NCBI GenBank assembly: GCA_947626105.1
Contig: CANQQY010000007.1
Location: forward strand, 1 to 64,000
Direction of reading: 5' to 3'
From: an uncultured Clostridia bacterium
Lineage (GTDB): Bacteria; Bacillota; Clostridia; Christensenellales; Borkfalkiaceae
DNA: 64,000 bases
The position numbers and the translations under genes are program-made. Shown here in pieces: positions 41,162 through 50,622 of the stretch. The notes beneath the pieces were generated by a model. It was given only the letters and a program-made list of their open reading frames with translations, did not search any database and had not been told where the DNA came from. Positions within the stretch are counted from its first letter, which is position 1. Each line of letters opens with the position of its first letter.

Positions 41162-43972
41162 TCACTTTTTGTTCTCCGGCATAGGCGTGCTTCTTTCATC
41201 GACGACGCCCATTTCCGCCCCTATCTGCGGTGTACTGTTCCGATACTGCGTGTTATTTACGCTGGAAACATAATATCCGACGTTGTTCTCTTCGCTCCCA
41301 AGAATGTTGATATTCAGATCCTGATAGACGTAGATCGCAGGTGCGCTTGCACAGCCGATCGCATACGCTTTTGCCCCGTCCGCCGCGCTAAGATTGATCG
41401 TAACGCCGCCGCCGACATGGTACTCCTTGTTTCCATAGGCGCCTGACTTATTGGCACCGATCGCAAGCGCTCCGCCCGAAGTAGGCTTCACATTGATCAC
41501 GCCGCCGCTGACATAGATCATGCCATAGGTAGCATCGAAGTCCGTGATCGCCTGCACATACTGCCAATCTATGGTATTTTTGAGATCGGGCTCTTCCGCC
41601 TGTCCCTCGAGGTTGATGGTCCCGCCGGTCATGCGGATCGTTCCGCACTCCTTCACTTTTGTGACTTTCCCGCTCGTACTGCTGTCACCTGCATCGATCG
41701 CAAGCACAGAACTTCCCTTCGCGCCGCGCGCCGTGATCGTACCCGACTTGAAGTTGATGTCGGTATACTTCCCGAGCGCAACGAACGGGGTAACGAGCCC
41801 GCCGACTTCCACCGTCGCTCCGTCAAGGTTCAGGATCGTATGATAATCGGCGCTGGAACCCGCTTCGACGGAGACAATGTACGCCTCTTTCGTGAGTTTT
41901 CTGCCTATGTAGTTACCGGAATTCAGATGATATATTTCATTTGACTCGTTATCATATGCCGAAATATGCGTTCCGCCAAGGAAATTGACGACCGCGCCGC
42001 TGCTTGCCTTGATCGCGGGGCTGTGCATGAAATACATACCCCGATAGTTCATGTAAGTGCTCTTGCACTCGACATTCACATTTTCGAAAGTCACACTCGA
42101 ACGTGTGCCGTCGGAATGCTTCCCGGTGACGTAAATGGGGCTTCCGCCGTTTGCAATGAGATGCAACGTTCCCGTCTCCTTGCTGTTTGTGATCTTGAGA
42201 CTTGACCCATTGGTGACACGGATGCCGTTCGCGTCGATGATCGTGAAATAAGTCACCGTGTCGTCGACATGCTGATAGGACTTGATGGTGAGATCATGCC
42301 CGTTGAGGTCGATCGTGAGATCTACCCTTGTCTGCTCCTGCTGCGTGGATGTGTCCTTGCTGCGGCCGAGCGCATACCCCCATTTGTACGTCTTCTCTTC
42401 CGCGGGGATCATTGAGGCGTCGAACTCCACATTCTCGGTGAGCACCATGCCCAACTCTCCGCCGCTTGCATTTGTTTCGCCGATCAAATCCACGATCGAT
42501 TTTGCGGCGGCAATGGGATGGGTTACTTTTGTGTTTCCTTGATCGTCCCATTCCGTCTTTCCGCCATTTTCATCTGCCATGACGGAACCGGTGACGGTGA
42601 CATTCTCGACTGCGCCCTTGTCGCCGATGAGATCCTTTGCGCCGGAGCCCTCGAAGGAACTGCCTTCGACAGTCACCTTCGTCTCTTCGTTGCTTCCCGC
42701 AAGGCTTCCGACGAGGCCGCCGACCGTTGCGCTATCCTGCGCTTCGCATTTTGCGTCGACAGTGACATTGTTGAAAGCCACCTCGCCCGTCGCCTGTCCG
42801 ACGACGACTGCCGCAACGGCGCCGTCGCCGCTCGCCGTCACGGTCGCGCCGACAAAGTGCAGATGTTCGATCGTCGCGCCGTCGACATAGCCGAAAAATC
42901 CTGCGGCTTGAATGTCGTCCGTCGTCTTTGCCGAGAAATTGGAAATGATGTGTCCTTCGCCGTCAAACGTACCTTTGAAAGGAGTTTTGCTCGTTCCGAT
43001 CGGCTCCCACTCAACAGCGCCGTCGATCGTATTCACCGCGCGGCGCGAAAGCACGGATCCCGTTTCGAAATCGATATTCTCTTTCAGATGAACTTCCTTC
43101 CCCTCATAGCTGTCGCCGTTTGCGACCTTCTGTCCGAAGGCTTTCAGCTGATCGAGGGAATAGATGTCGAGCTGGTTTTCCTTGATGCTCTCCATGAGAA
43201 CATCCCACGTTGTTCCGTTGTAGCGATAAAGACGGGAACCTGCGCCGCTACCGTCGCTCCCTGTGAACTGTCCGATATACAGGTCGCCCACTTGGGCTTT
43301 CTCCGAAACTTCGGCATCGGGTTCGCCGTCGCCGTTAAAGAACTGCACGGGATCCTTGGCGTCATCTCCCGGATCTCCTTTGATGGTGCCGAGGGGATCC
43401 CCCCATGTTTTGTCCGCTTTGAGCTGATAGACGTCGAACTTGCTGTAATCGAGGTAGAAGTCGCCCGGTTGAGCGTCTTTGAGGGCGGGATCGTCCTCTT
43501 CGGGAGCCTTGTCGCCCGAGAACCATACGACGCCGTCGCGACCCTTTTCGCCTTGGAGCGTCAGAATGGGATCGCCCCAACCGCCCGCGGATTTTTGATA
43601 GAGTTCGCCCGTCTTGGTGTTGAGGTAGAAGTCGTTGGGGCTTCCGAGGTTTGCGTTGGGTTCGGCGGTACCGTAGTACCAGCTGCCGACCTCTCCGTTC
43701 GCTGCCGCGCGCCACGTCTTGCCTTCCTTGACGTAGCTTGCAAGCGTCTCGGTGTTGAGATAGTAGTCCCCTTCCCTGCCGAGATCTTGCGCGGGCTCTT
43801 TGTCGCCGTAGTACCACGTCGACCCGCTTGCGCTATCGTTTGCGCCGTTCTCTTCCGTACTTGCGCTCTCGCTTCCGCATGCGCAGAAGATACCCAGCGA
43901 CAAAACGAGCACGAACAGAGAGGCGAGTACAAACAGAAGTGCGCTGAAAGAACGCTTTCTTGTCTTGTTCAT
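41162..43972 (-). CDS. Large surface lipoprotein 1, beta-helix type, phase-variable promoter
   Basis: A 936-residue exported protein. The N-terminal signal (1-33) ends in a Cys-containing FCACGS motif, probably lipid-modified. Residues about 45-260 hold repeats of the type WYYGDKEPAQDLGREGDYYL with DFYLNTKTGELYQKS, linked by collagen-like Gly-X-Y shorts (GEKGRDG, KGDPGDD), as in phage-fibre and surface collagen-like proteins. From about 300 on there are GLUG-like and parallel beta-helix repeats (WEPIGTSKTPFKGTFDGEG; TVGGLVGSLAG), then an Asn/Gly-rich beta-solenoid to the C-terminus. An adhesin or glycan-interacting role is likely but unproven. It is a paralogue of the next gene, with which it shares the N-terminus and promoter. 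Confidence 0.85.
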   Translation of the reverse strand: MNKTRKRSFSALLFVLASLFVLVLSLGIFCACGSESASTEENGANDSASGSTWYYGDKEPAQDLGREGDYYLNTETLASYVKEGKTWRAAANGEVGSWYYGTAEPNANLGSPNDFYLNTKTGELYQKSAGGWGDPILTLQGEKGRDGVVWFSGDKAPEEDDPALKDAQPGDFYLDYSKFDVYQLKADKTWGDPLGTIKGDPGDDAKDPVQFFNGDGEPDAEVSEKAQVGDLYIGQFTGSDGSGAGSRLYRYNGTTWDVLMESIKENQLDIYSLDQLKAFGQKVANGDSYEGKEVHLKENIDFETGSVLSRRAVNTIDGAVEWEPIGTSKTPFKGTFDGEGHIISNFSAKTTDDIQAAGFFGYVDGATIEHLHFVGATVTASGDGAVAAVVVGQATGEVAFNNVTVDAKCEAQDSATVGGLVGSLAGSNEETKVTVEGSSFEGSGAKDLIGDKGAVENVTVTGSVMADENGGKTEWDDQGNTKVTHPIAAAKSIVDLIGETNASGGELGMVLTENVEFDASMIPAEEKTYKWGYALGRSKDTSTQQEQTRVDLTIDLNGHDLTIKSYQHVDDTVTYFTIIDANGIRVTNGSSLKITNSKETGTLHLIANGGSPIYVTGKHSDGTRSSVTFENVNVECKSTYMNYRGMYFMHSPAIKASSGAVVNFLGGTHISAYDNESNEIYHLNSGNYIGRKLTKEAYIVSVEAGSSADYHTILNLDGATVEVGGLVTPFVALGKYTDINFKSGTITARGAKGSSVLAIDAGDSSTSGKVTKVKECGTIRMTGGTINLEGQAEEPDLKNTIDWQYVQAITDFDATYGMIYVSGGVINVKPTSGGALAIGANKSGAYGNKEYHVGGGVTINLSAADGAKAYAIGCASAPAIYVYQDLNINILGSEENNVGYYVSSVNNTQYRNSTPQIGAEMGVVDERSTPMPENKK

Positions 43973-44063
43973 AATCTTTCTCCCTTTTTATTTTTGCACG
44001 GTTTCACGGTCGGTCTTTTCCACACGAAAATGACAAAACCATGAAACAATCTATGTACTTTTT

Positions 44064-44094
44064 ATTTTACCCCCCCCCGGTTTTTGATTGTCAA
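44064..44094 (-). promoter_or_regulatory. Poly-G promoter of surface lipoprotein 1
   Basis: Read leftward, TTGACA (44089-44094), a 19-base spacer ending in nine G (top-strand C at 44070-44078), then TAAAAT (44064-44069). The spacer is two bases longer than optimal, so loss of two G would give the ideal 17. The upstream region is A/T-tract rich. Confidence 0.8.
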
Positions 44095-44159
44095 GGGTTT
44101 TTTCGCAAAAAAACGCTCTTGATTGAAAAAATTTTTCAAAAGTTGGGAGAGAGTTATCA

Positions 44160-44800
44160 ACGGGAAGCTCTTGTCGCCCCTGAAAAAGGCTCCTCCCTAG
44201 GAGGAGCTGTCACCGCAGGTGACTGAGGTGGGCATGTTTCTAAAATATGTCATTTCGACCGAAGCGAAGCGGAGAAATCTCCACCTTATTTCTGCCGAGA
44301 TTTCTCCACGCGGGCACTTGTGCTCTTGGTCGAAATGACAGACATCTTGTCGCCCCTTTCAGAGGAGATGTCGCCCCGCCCGCACTTCTTTTTGTACACT
44401 AAGGGCGGCACGCCCCGTGCGATTCTATTGCACTAAGCACGGCACGAGAAGCGCTAGCGACGAAGTAGCCCGTAAGGGCGAAGTAGCGTTAGCGAGACAG
44501 AGTCTTGTCGCCCCTCTTAGGGGAGATGTCGAGCATTAGCGAGACAGAGGGGTTTCAAAACCCCTTCGGCTCACTGCGTTCGCCACTTCCCCTAAAAGGG
44601 GCAGCGAGAATAAGGTAAACGTGATTAAAATGAACCCCCACCTGACGCGCTATGCGCGCCACCCGCCCCCTTCAAAGGGGGCAGGTTCCCCCCCACCACC
44701 GCCTGCGGCGGAGCCTCCCCCCAAAGGGGGTAGGCCTTGCGTTGTTTGTCTCAAAAGGGGGAGGCCTTAGTGGGACAAGCAAAAAAACGCGAAAACAAAT
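44160..44800. repeat. Mixed dispersed repeats between the two surface lipoproteins
   Basis: Family A units are at 44170-44230 and 44505-44560. A palindromic block with catttcgaccgaagcg and cttggtcgaaatgac is at 44250-44345, and cacggcacgag-type units at 44380-44500. Family B lies at 44625-44750, followed by a short remnant resembling the family C right end (gacaagcaaaaaaacgcg). No gene is seen. Confidence 0.65.
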
Positions 44801-44803
44801 CAA

Positions 44804-44835
44804 CAAGGCTCCTCGAAAAAGAGGAGCCTTGCGTA
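44804..44835 (-). terminator. Terminator of surface lipoprotein 2
   Basis: Read leftward, AAGGCTCCTC-TTTTTC-GAGGAGCCTT then GTTGATTTGTTTT. Ten perfect pairs with a modest T-rich tail. Confidence 0.75.
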
Positions 44836-44853
44836 AATTTTTTTGAGGTGCGA

Positions 44854-47559
44854 TTATTCGGTGACGATCCCCATTGCCTTTTTGGTGTATTCACAACCGG
44901 TACGGTCATCCGACATCTTTGTTGCTTTCATGAACCCACTACCATCATACAAAAGCCAGCCGCTATCACCAAGATAGCCTCCTCCGATTGACGATGTGGG
45001 TAACTTAAAGTTGTTGGTAGTCTCTCCTATTTTTATATCCGCATCGCTAAAAAGGATACCAACGAGCCCATTGCCCATATCTTCGCTCGCGAGCGCATAA
45101 GCCTTTCCGTTTCCTGTTGCCTGTACATTGATGGCCGCTCCATCGCCCACAAATGCTCTAATCCCATAGTAGCCAACTCCACCAACTGCAATAGCGGATC
45201 CTCCCGTGTTTTTGAGGTTAATGGTGCCGCCGTTGACAACAATCAAACCATCCTCGGGCTCAATCGTCGTCGCGCCGATTGCGATAGCAAAATTTTTCAA
45301 ATTCGGATCGACTTGCGTTCCTTCAAGGTTCCCCGTGATATTGATCTCGCCGCCGGAGAATACGATTTCACCATAATTGCCTTTCCCCAGGCCGAGCGCA
45401 ACGTTGAAGCTGCCGCCCGTCATATCGATCCTGCCGCTTCTGAAATCGATCTTACCGCCCTCTTGCGCATACAGCCCGGTGGCATTGTCCAAGGTAATCA
45501 TAATATCCTCGCCATTGACCATAATGGTAGAGCCTTCCCCATTCGCCGCGGCGATCTGCGGTTCTTTATAGGACATCTCGTTGCCTTGACCGTGTGCGGT
45601 AATGCTGGTACCGCTGCCGATATTCACCGTGCCCTTGTTTTCCGCAACGATCGCAGGGGCAATTTTGTAAGTATTACGTTCATTCTTGCAGTCATATGTA
45701 TTATTGACATCAACTTTTACGTTCTCAAAGTTCAATGCAGAGCCCACGCCGTTCACGGAGATGACGGGATTTTTTTCCACTCTGCCCATGTGCACGACGC
45801 CTGTACCCGTCTGATCGGTCACGGTAAGTTTGGAGCCGCCCGAAACGGTGAATTGTGCATTTTTTTCTGCCGAATTGAGCGTGAGATCGTTCCCTGCAAG
45901 GTCAAGGACAAGATCCTTTCCCGCAAGGTCAAGGGTAAAGCTCTCTTCTGCCGTCCCGTCCAAAGTAAGGTCGCTTTCGAGGGTTACGTTGACGGTTTTG
46001 CCCGCTTCCGCCTTAGAGACAAGGTTTGTGATGTCCTCTGCGGAGCCGACAAAGTAAGACTGATTCCCCTCCTTGTCTTCCGCATAATGATTTCCACCCT
46101 CGTCCCAAGCCGTTTTATTGCCTTCGCCGTCCGTGACAGAGGAATCGGTAATCGTAACATCCTCGACTGTGCCCTTGTCGGCGACGAGATCGGTCGCACC
46201 GCTGCCCGTGAAAGAGCTGCCCTCTACTGTAAGCGTCGTCTGATCCGCGGTCTCGGAGCTTTCGAGCTTGCCGACGAGGCCGCCGACGGTAGCATTGTTC
46301 TCCTCTGCCCCATTTACGGTGGCATTCGTGACGGTGACGTCCTTCACCGTGACCGCACCCTGTGCCTGTCCGACAACGACCGCGCCGACCGCCCCGACAG
46401 GGCCGCTGACGGCTTCCGTCGCGTCCACGACAACATCCACAAAGTGAAGGTGCTGAATGGTCGCCCCGTCGATATTTCCGAAGAATCCGACTTCCGTCGC
46501 ATCCGTCGATACTGCCGTTTTGAAGTTCCTGATCGTGTTCCCCTCGCCGTCGAAGGTGCCGCGGAAAGGATGATCCTTCGTCCCAATAGGCAACCAATCG
46601 CTCGCCTCACGCGATTCAATGGCACGGCGAAGGCTTACACTTTCTATTTCGTTGAAGTCGATATCGTTTTTCAGGTGGACTTCCATCCCCGCATAGTCCT
46701 TTCCGCCCTGTATATTCGTCGCAAGCGTGACGAGCTGGGCATAGGAATGAACGTCGACCCGGGTTTCCTTCATGTTCTCCATGAGGACGACCCAACTGCC
46801 GTCAAGATAGCGGTAGAGCCGCGTCCCGGCGCCCTTGCCATCCAAACCGTCGAACTTGCCGAGGTACAGATCGCCTTGATGGGGATCTTGCGTCTCGGGA
46901 TTGTCCTCACCGGGGGCGCCGTCGCCGTTGGCAAAATGGATGGGATCCTTGGCGTTCTCCCCCTTGCTCCCTTTCAGAGTCCCGAGTTCTGTCCATGCGA
47001 GTACCCCATTTTCGTCCTCTTGATAACGGTATACAATGAAACCGTCTGTATTCAGGTAGAAGTCGCCCTTCACAGCGTCGTCGATTGTCCCGGGGATCCC
47101 TACGCCCGAGAACCACATGACGCCGTCGCGGCCTTTCTGACCCTGAAGGGTAAGGATAGCTGTACCCCAACCGGTTTCGGACTTTTGATAGAGTTCGCCC
47201 GTCGCGGTGTTGAGGTAGAAGTCTCCTGCGTTGCCCGCTTCACCCATCGCGTCCTGCGGGGCAGTAATGCCGTAGTGCCATTCACCCGTTTCGCCTTCCG
47301 CCGCAAGCCGCCACGTCTTTCCTTCCTTGACGTAGCTTGCGAGCGTCTCGGTATTGAGGTAGAAGTCTCCTGCCTTACCGAGGGTTTCCGCGGGCTCTTT
47401 GTCGCCGTAGTACCATGTCGATCCGCTTGCGCTATCGTCGATATTCGCAGTCTCATTGCTTCCGCATGCGCTAAAAATGCCGAGCGACAAAACGAGCACG
47501 AACAGAGAAGCGAGCACAAACAATAGCGCAGTGAAAGAACGCTTTCTTGTCTTGTTCAT
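44854..47559 (-). CDS. Large surface lipoprotein 2, paralogue of lipoprotein 1
   Basis: A 901-residue exported protein with the same plan as the 41162 gene. It has a nearly identical signal peptide with lipobox-like FSACGS, repeats of the GDFYLNTETLASYVKEGKTW type, collagen-like links (GQKGRDG, KGSKGE), GLUG-like repeats (WLPIGTKDHPFRGTFDGEG) and a long beta-helix C-terminus. The first 70 residues and 5' region match lipoprotein 1 closely while the distal two thirds diverge. GGGAGAAAGATT precedes the ATG. Its promoter carries the same G9 tract. Confidence 0.85.
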   Translation of the reverse strand: MNKTRKRSFTALLFVLASLFVLVLSLGIFSACGSNETANIDDSASGSTWYYGDKEPAETLGKAGDFYLNTETLASYVKEGKTWRLAAEGETGEWHYGITAPQDAMGEAGNAGDFYLNTATGELYQKSETGWGTAILTLQGQKGRDGVMWFSGVGIPGTIDDAVKGDFYLNTDGFIVYRYQEDENGVLAWTELGTLKGSKGENAKDPIHFANGDGAPGEDNPETQDPHQGDLYLGKFDGLDGKGAGTRLYRYLDGSWVVLMENMKETRVDVHSYAQLVTLATNIQGGKDYAGMEVHLKNDIDFNEIESVSLRRAIESREASDWLPIGTKDHPFRGTFDGEGNTIRNFKTAVSTDATEVGFFGNIDGATIQHLHFVDVVVDATEAVSGPVGAVGAVVVGQAQGAVTVKDVTVTNATVNGAEENNATVGGLVGKLESSETADQTTLTVEGSSFTGSGATDLVADKGTVEDVTITDSSVTDGEGNKTAWDEGGNHYAEDKEGNQSYFVGSAEDITNLVSKAEAGKTVNVTLESDLTLDGTAEESFTLDLAGKDLVLDLAGNDLTLNSAEKNAQFTVSGGSKLTVTDQTGTGVVHMGRVEKNPVISVNGVGSALNFENVKVDVNNTYDCKNERNTYKIAPAIVAENKGTVNIGSGTSITAHGQGNEMSYKEPQIAAANGEGSTIMVNGEDIMITLDNATGLYAQEGGKIDFRSGRIDMTGGSFNVALGLGKGNYGEIVFSGGEINITGNLEGTQVDPNLKNFAIAIGATTIEPEDGLIVVNGGTINLKNTGGSAIAVGGVGYYGIRAFVGDGAAINVQATGNGKAYALASEDMGNGLVGILFSDADIKIGETTNNFKLPTSSIGGGYLGDSGWLLYDGSGFMKATKMSDDRTGCEYTKKAMGIVTE

Positions 47560-47648
47560 AATCTTTCTCCCTTTTATTTTTGCACGGTTTCACAGTCTGT
47601 CTTTCCACACGAAAATGACGAAATCATGAAACAATCTGTGCACCTTTT

Positions 47649-47679
47649 ATTTTACCCCCCCCCGGTTTTTGATTGTCAA
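47649..47679 (-). promoter_or_regulatory. Poly-G promoter of surface lipoprotein 2
   Basis: Read leftward, TTGACA (47674-47679), a 19-base spacer with nine G (top-strand C at 47655-47663), then TAAAAT (47649-47654). The arrangement is the same as at 44064-44094, and the leader is nearly identical. Confidence 0.8.
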
Positions 47680-47739
47680 GAGTTTTTCGCAAAAAAATTG
47701 CTTTTGATTGAAAAAAATTTTCAAAAGTCGGGAGAGGGT

Positions 47740-48020
47740 TATCAACACGGGGAGCTCTTGTCACCTCTGAAAAAGGCTCCCCCCTAGGAGGAGCCGAGAG
47801 GCGGACTCCGTTCTTCGGGATCCTTCACATTCGTTCAGGATGACGCCGCACTGTTCCCCCCCATCACCACCTGCGGCGGAGCCTCCCCCCCGAAGGGGGA
47901 GGCCTTGGGACGCCCCCTTCAAAAGGGGGCAGGTCCTGCTGCCCCTCTTAGGGGCGACAAGGTTCAGACTGGATCTTCGGGATCCTTCGGGCTTCGCCAT
48001 CAGAATGACGCGTACGAAGG
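47740..48020. repeat. Dispersed repeats between lipoprotein 2 and rplQ
   Basis: Family A is at about 47755-47800, and family E at 47800-47850 and again at 47955-48012. Family B-like gcggagcctccccccgaag sequence is at 47852-47940. It is non-coding. Confidence 0.65.
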
Positions 48021-48047
48021 GGGAGCCAAGAAATCAGGTGGAGCAAA

Positions 48048-48076
48048 ATGAAAAAACCACCCCATTGGGGTGGTTC
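48048..48076 (-). terminator. Terminator of the ribosomal operon
   Basis: Read leftward, AACCACCCC-AAT-GGGGTGGTT followed by TTTTCATTTT, 11 bases after the rplQ stop. It ends the S10-spc-alpha transcript. Confidence 0.93.
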
Positions 48077-48087
48077 TCCGTGCAATG

Positions 48088-48594
48088 TCAGACAAGTTCG
48101 ATGATCGCGGTCTCGGAACCGTCGCCGCGGCGCTCGCCGAGGAGATAGATCCTCGTATAACCGCCGCCCTGTCCAAGCTCTTCCTTCCTCTGCGCGTACT
48201 TGGGCGCAAGCTCGTCGAAGAGTTTCTCCATCAGGGGATGTTCGTGCTTCTGCGTGCGCTTTTTGTAATCGCTCTTCTTTTCGTGGAATTCCTTGATCTC
48301 TTGAAGGTCGTACGTCTTTGCCATGACGGCGCGGCGGGCGGCAAGTTTCTTGGGACCGTCCTTATAGGTCTTTGTCCTCACTTCCTTGCCCTTCTTGTCC
48401 TTCGCGACGACCTCTACCTCGACGACGTCGTCGTAGGTATTGACCGCCTTCGTGATGAGCTTTTCGACATACGGACGGAGCTGTTTCGCTCTCGCCGCCG
48501 TCGTTTCGATTTTTCCGTACCAAAGGAGCTGCGACGCCTGATTCCTCAAAATTGCGAGCCGCTGCTCCGTTGTTCTGCCAAGTTTACCGGGCAT
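48088..48594 (-). CDS. rplQ: Ribosomal protein L17
   Basis: A 168-residue large-subunit protein, with the conserved start KLGRTTEQRLAILRNQAS and end GGGYTRIYLLGERRGDG. It is about 40-50 residues longer than usual; the extra is a charged Lys/Glu-rich segment at about 70-125 in place of a short linker. It is the last gene of the operon, three bases after rpoA. Confidence 0.96.
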   Translation of the reverse strand: MPGKLGRTTEQRLAILRNQASQLLWYGKIETTAARAKQLRPYVEKLITKAVNTYDDVVEVEVVAKDKKGKEVRTKTYKDGPKKLAARRAVMAKTYDLQEIKEFHEKKSDYKKRTQKHEHPLMEKLFDELAPKYAQRKEELGQGGGYTRIYLLGERRGDGSETAIIELV

Positions 48595-48597
48595 CTT

Positions 48598-49551
48598 TTA
48601 ATCCTCCTTTTTTTCGAGCGAAAGACCGTACTGTTCGAGTTTTTGCATGACTTCGTCGAGCGATTTCTTGCCGAGGTTTCTCACCTTGAGCATCTCGTCC
48701 TCCGTCTTGCGGATCAGGTCTTCCACGGTGTGAATGTTTGCGCGTTTGAGACAGTTGTAGGAACGGACCGAAAAATCCATTTCCTCGATCTTCATATTGA
48801 GGATCTGCTGCTGTTTATCGTCGTCCGTCTTGACGAGGATATCCATATCCTTGATGGTATCCGAGAGATTGACGAACAGATTGATGTGATCCTGCATGAT
48901 CTTCGCGGCCAGCGACACGATCTCTTTCCCCGAGAATGTGCCGTCCGTCCAGACTTCGATCGTCAGACGGTCGTAGTCGATGTTCTGGCCGACGCGGGCA
49001 GGCTCCACCTGATAGTTGACCTTCTGCACGGGCGTGTAGATGGAGTCGATGGGAATATAGTCGATGACGGCCTGCTTATTGTCCTTTGCGGGATGATATC
49101 CTCTCCCGCGCCCGATCGTGATCTCCATATCCAGCTTTCCGCCCGCGTCCACCGTGCAGATGTACTGGTCGGAATTGATGATCTCCACCTCAGCGTCCTG
49201 TGAGATGTCCGCGGCGGTGACCACAGCGGGCCCTTCCACGGTGAGACGAAGCGTCTTGGTATAGTCCTTATCGGTAACTCTCGTCTTGATTGCAAGCAGT
49301 TTGAGATTCAGAATGATCTCGGTAACGTCCTCTTTGACCCCGGGGATGGAGGAAAACTCGTGCTTGACGGTCCCGTCCATGAACTTGATCCCCTGCGCCG
49401 CCGCTCCGGGAAGTGCGGAGAGCAGAATTCTTCTCAGACAGTTGCCTATCGTAAGACCGAACCCCTTTTCGAGCGGTTCCACGACGACTTTTGCATAGGA
49501 CTTTGCATCGTTCTCCGTGACCTCGATTTTGGGCATATCCATTTCAATCAT
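48598..49551 (-). CDS. rpoA: RNA polymerase alpha subunit
   Basis: A 317-residue subunit. The N-terminal domain (1-230), which dimerises and nucleates polymerase assembly, has EPLEKGFGLTIGNCLRRILLSALPG (split, about 26-50). The C-terminal domain (about 250-317; SVRSYNCLKRANIHTVEDL and VRNLGKKSLDEVMQKL) contacts UP elements and activators. A/T tracts upstream of the poly-G promoters could be such UP elements. Confidence 0.98.
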   Translation of the reverse strand: MIEMDMPKIEVTENDAKSYAKVVVEPLEKGFGLTIGNCLRRILLSALPGAAAQGIKFMDGTVKHEFSSIPGVKEDVTEIILNLKLLAIKTRVTDKDYTKTLRLTVEGPAVVTAADISQDAEVEIINSDQYICTVDAGGKLDMEITIGRGRGYHPAKDNKQAVIDYIPIDSIYTPVQKVNYQVEPARVGQNIDYDRLTIEVWTDGTFSGKEIVSLAAKIMQDHINLFVNLSDTIKDMDILVKTDDDKQQQILNMKIEEMDFSVRSYNCLKRANIHTVEDLIRKTEDEMLKVRNLGKKSLDEVMQKLEQYGLSLEKKED

Positions 49552-49572
49552 AGGGGCTACCTCCTTATTCGA

Positions 49573-50196
49573 TTACTTGGAGTACAACTCGACGATCATA
49601 TGCTCCGCGATCTGGCTGTCGACGTCCTCGCGGGTAGGAAGCGCCAAGACTTTGCCTTCCAGTTTCTCCGGATCGAATTCAAGCCACTTGGGCATGTTTG
49701 CGACCTTCATCCCTTTGATCTGCTCAAAGAATTTGTTGTCTTTGCGGTTTTCCTTGACGGCGATGACGTCCCCCGCTTTCACGCTGTAAGAAGGAACGGT
49801 GACCGTCCTGCCGTTGACCGTGAAATGCGCGTGGTTGACGAGCTGTCTCGCCTGCGTGCGGGATACGCCGATCCCCATGCGGTAGATCACGTTGTCGAGC
49901 CTTCTTTCGAGAAGGGAGAGCATGTTCTCGCCCGTGATGCCCTTCATCTTATCCGCGACTTCATAGTAGTGGCGGAACTGGCCTTCCTGTACGCCGTAGA
50001 TACGCTTTGTCTTCTGCTTTTCGCGAAGCTGCAAGCCGTATTCGGATACCTTCTTTCTGCCTGCGCCGTGCTGTCCGGGAGGAAGGGGCCGCTTATTGAA
50101 AGGGCACTTTTCCATATAGCACTTCTCGCCCTTCAAAAAGAGCTTCGCGCCCTCTCTTCTGCAAAGTTTGCATTTTGCGTCTCTGTAAACTGCCAT
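49573..50196 (-). CDS. rpsD: Ribosomal protein S4
   Basis: A 207-residue 16S-binding assembly initiator. The N-terminus has a zinc-type Cys cluster (CKLCRREG, then KCYMEKC, residues 9-31), and an S4 RNA-binding domain begins at about 95 ([22 protein letters not shown]). In other bacteria S4 represses its own operon through the rpsM leader. Confidence 0.98.
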   Translation of the reverse strand: MAVYRDAKCKLCRREGAKLFLKGEKCYMEKCPFNKRPLPPGQHGAGRKKVSEYGLQLREKQKTKRIYGVQEGQFRHYYEVADKMKGITGENMLSLLERRLDNVIYRMGIGVSRTQARQLVNHAHFTVNGRTVTVPSYSVKAGDVIAVKENRKDNKFFEQIKGMKVANMPKWLEFDPEKLEGKVLALPTREDVDSQIAEHMIVELYSK

Positions 50197-50211
50197 CTTT
50201 GATTCCTCCTG

Positions 50212-50610
50212 TTATACTCTTCTGCGCTTGGGCGGGCGGCAGCCGTTGTGGGCGATGGGCGAAACGTCGGAGATGAGCGTAACCTCGAGCTCGCAGTTCG
50301 CGAGCGCGCGGATCGCGGACTCTCTTCCCGCGCCGGGACCCTTTACATAGACTTCGACGAAGCGGAGACCGTGCTCTTTCGCAGCCTTTGCTGCCGTTTC
50401 GGTCGCCATCTGTGCGGCGAACGGCGTGCCCTTTCTGGAACCTTTGAAGCCCAAAGAGCCCGCGCTCGACCACGAGATCGCATTTCCGCTCATATCGGTG
50501 ATGGTGACGAGCGTATTATTGAAAGTGGACTGGATATGAACCTGCCCCCTGTCAACCTTTTTGATTTCTCTGCGCTTACCGCGCGAGACCGTCTTTCTCT
50601 TATCAGCCAT
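50212..50610 (-). CDS. rpsK: Ribosomal protein S11
   Basis: A 132-residue protein of the 30S platform, contacting the mRNA exit region. Conserved stretches are [16 protein letters not shown] and the C-terminal [20 protein letters not shown]. It lies between rpsM and rpsD in alpha-operon order. Confidence 0.98.
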   Translation of the reverse strand: MADKRKTVSRGKRREIKKVDRGQVHIQSTFNNTLVTITDMSGNAISWSSAGSLGFKGSRKGTPFAAQMATETAAKAAKEHGLRFVEVYVKGPGAGRESAIRALANCELEVTLISDVSPIAHNGCRPPKRRRV

Positions 50611-50622
50611 GTGTCATTCTCC

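Noticed and set aside
43350-43600. True collagen-like domain in the surface lipoproteins
   Set aside because: Only single Gly-X-Y-like stretches of six to nine residues link the repeats; too short for a triple helix on their own.
45313-47526. Rightward open frame of 737 codons
   Set aside because: Antisense to surface lipoprotein 2, with the same compositional artefact and no start signal.
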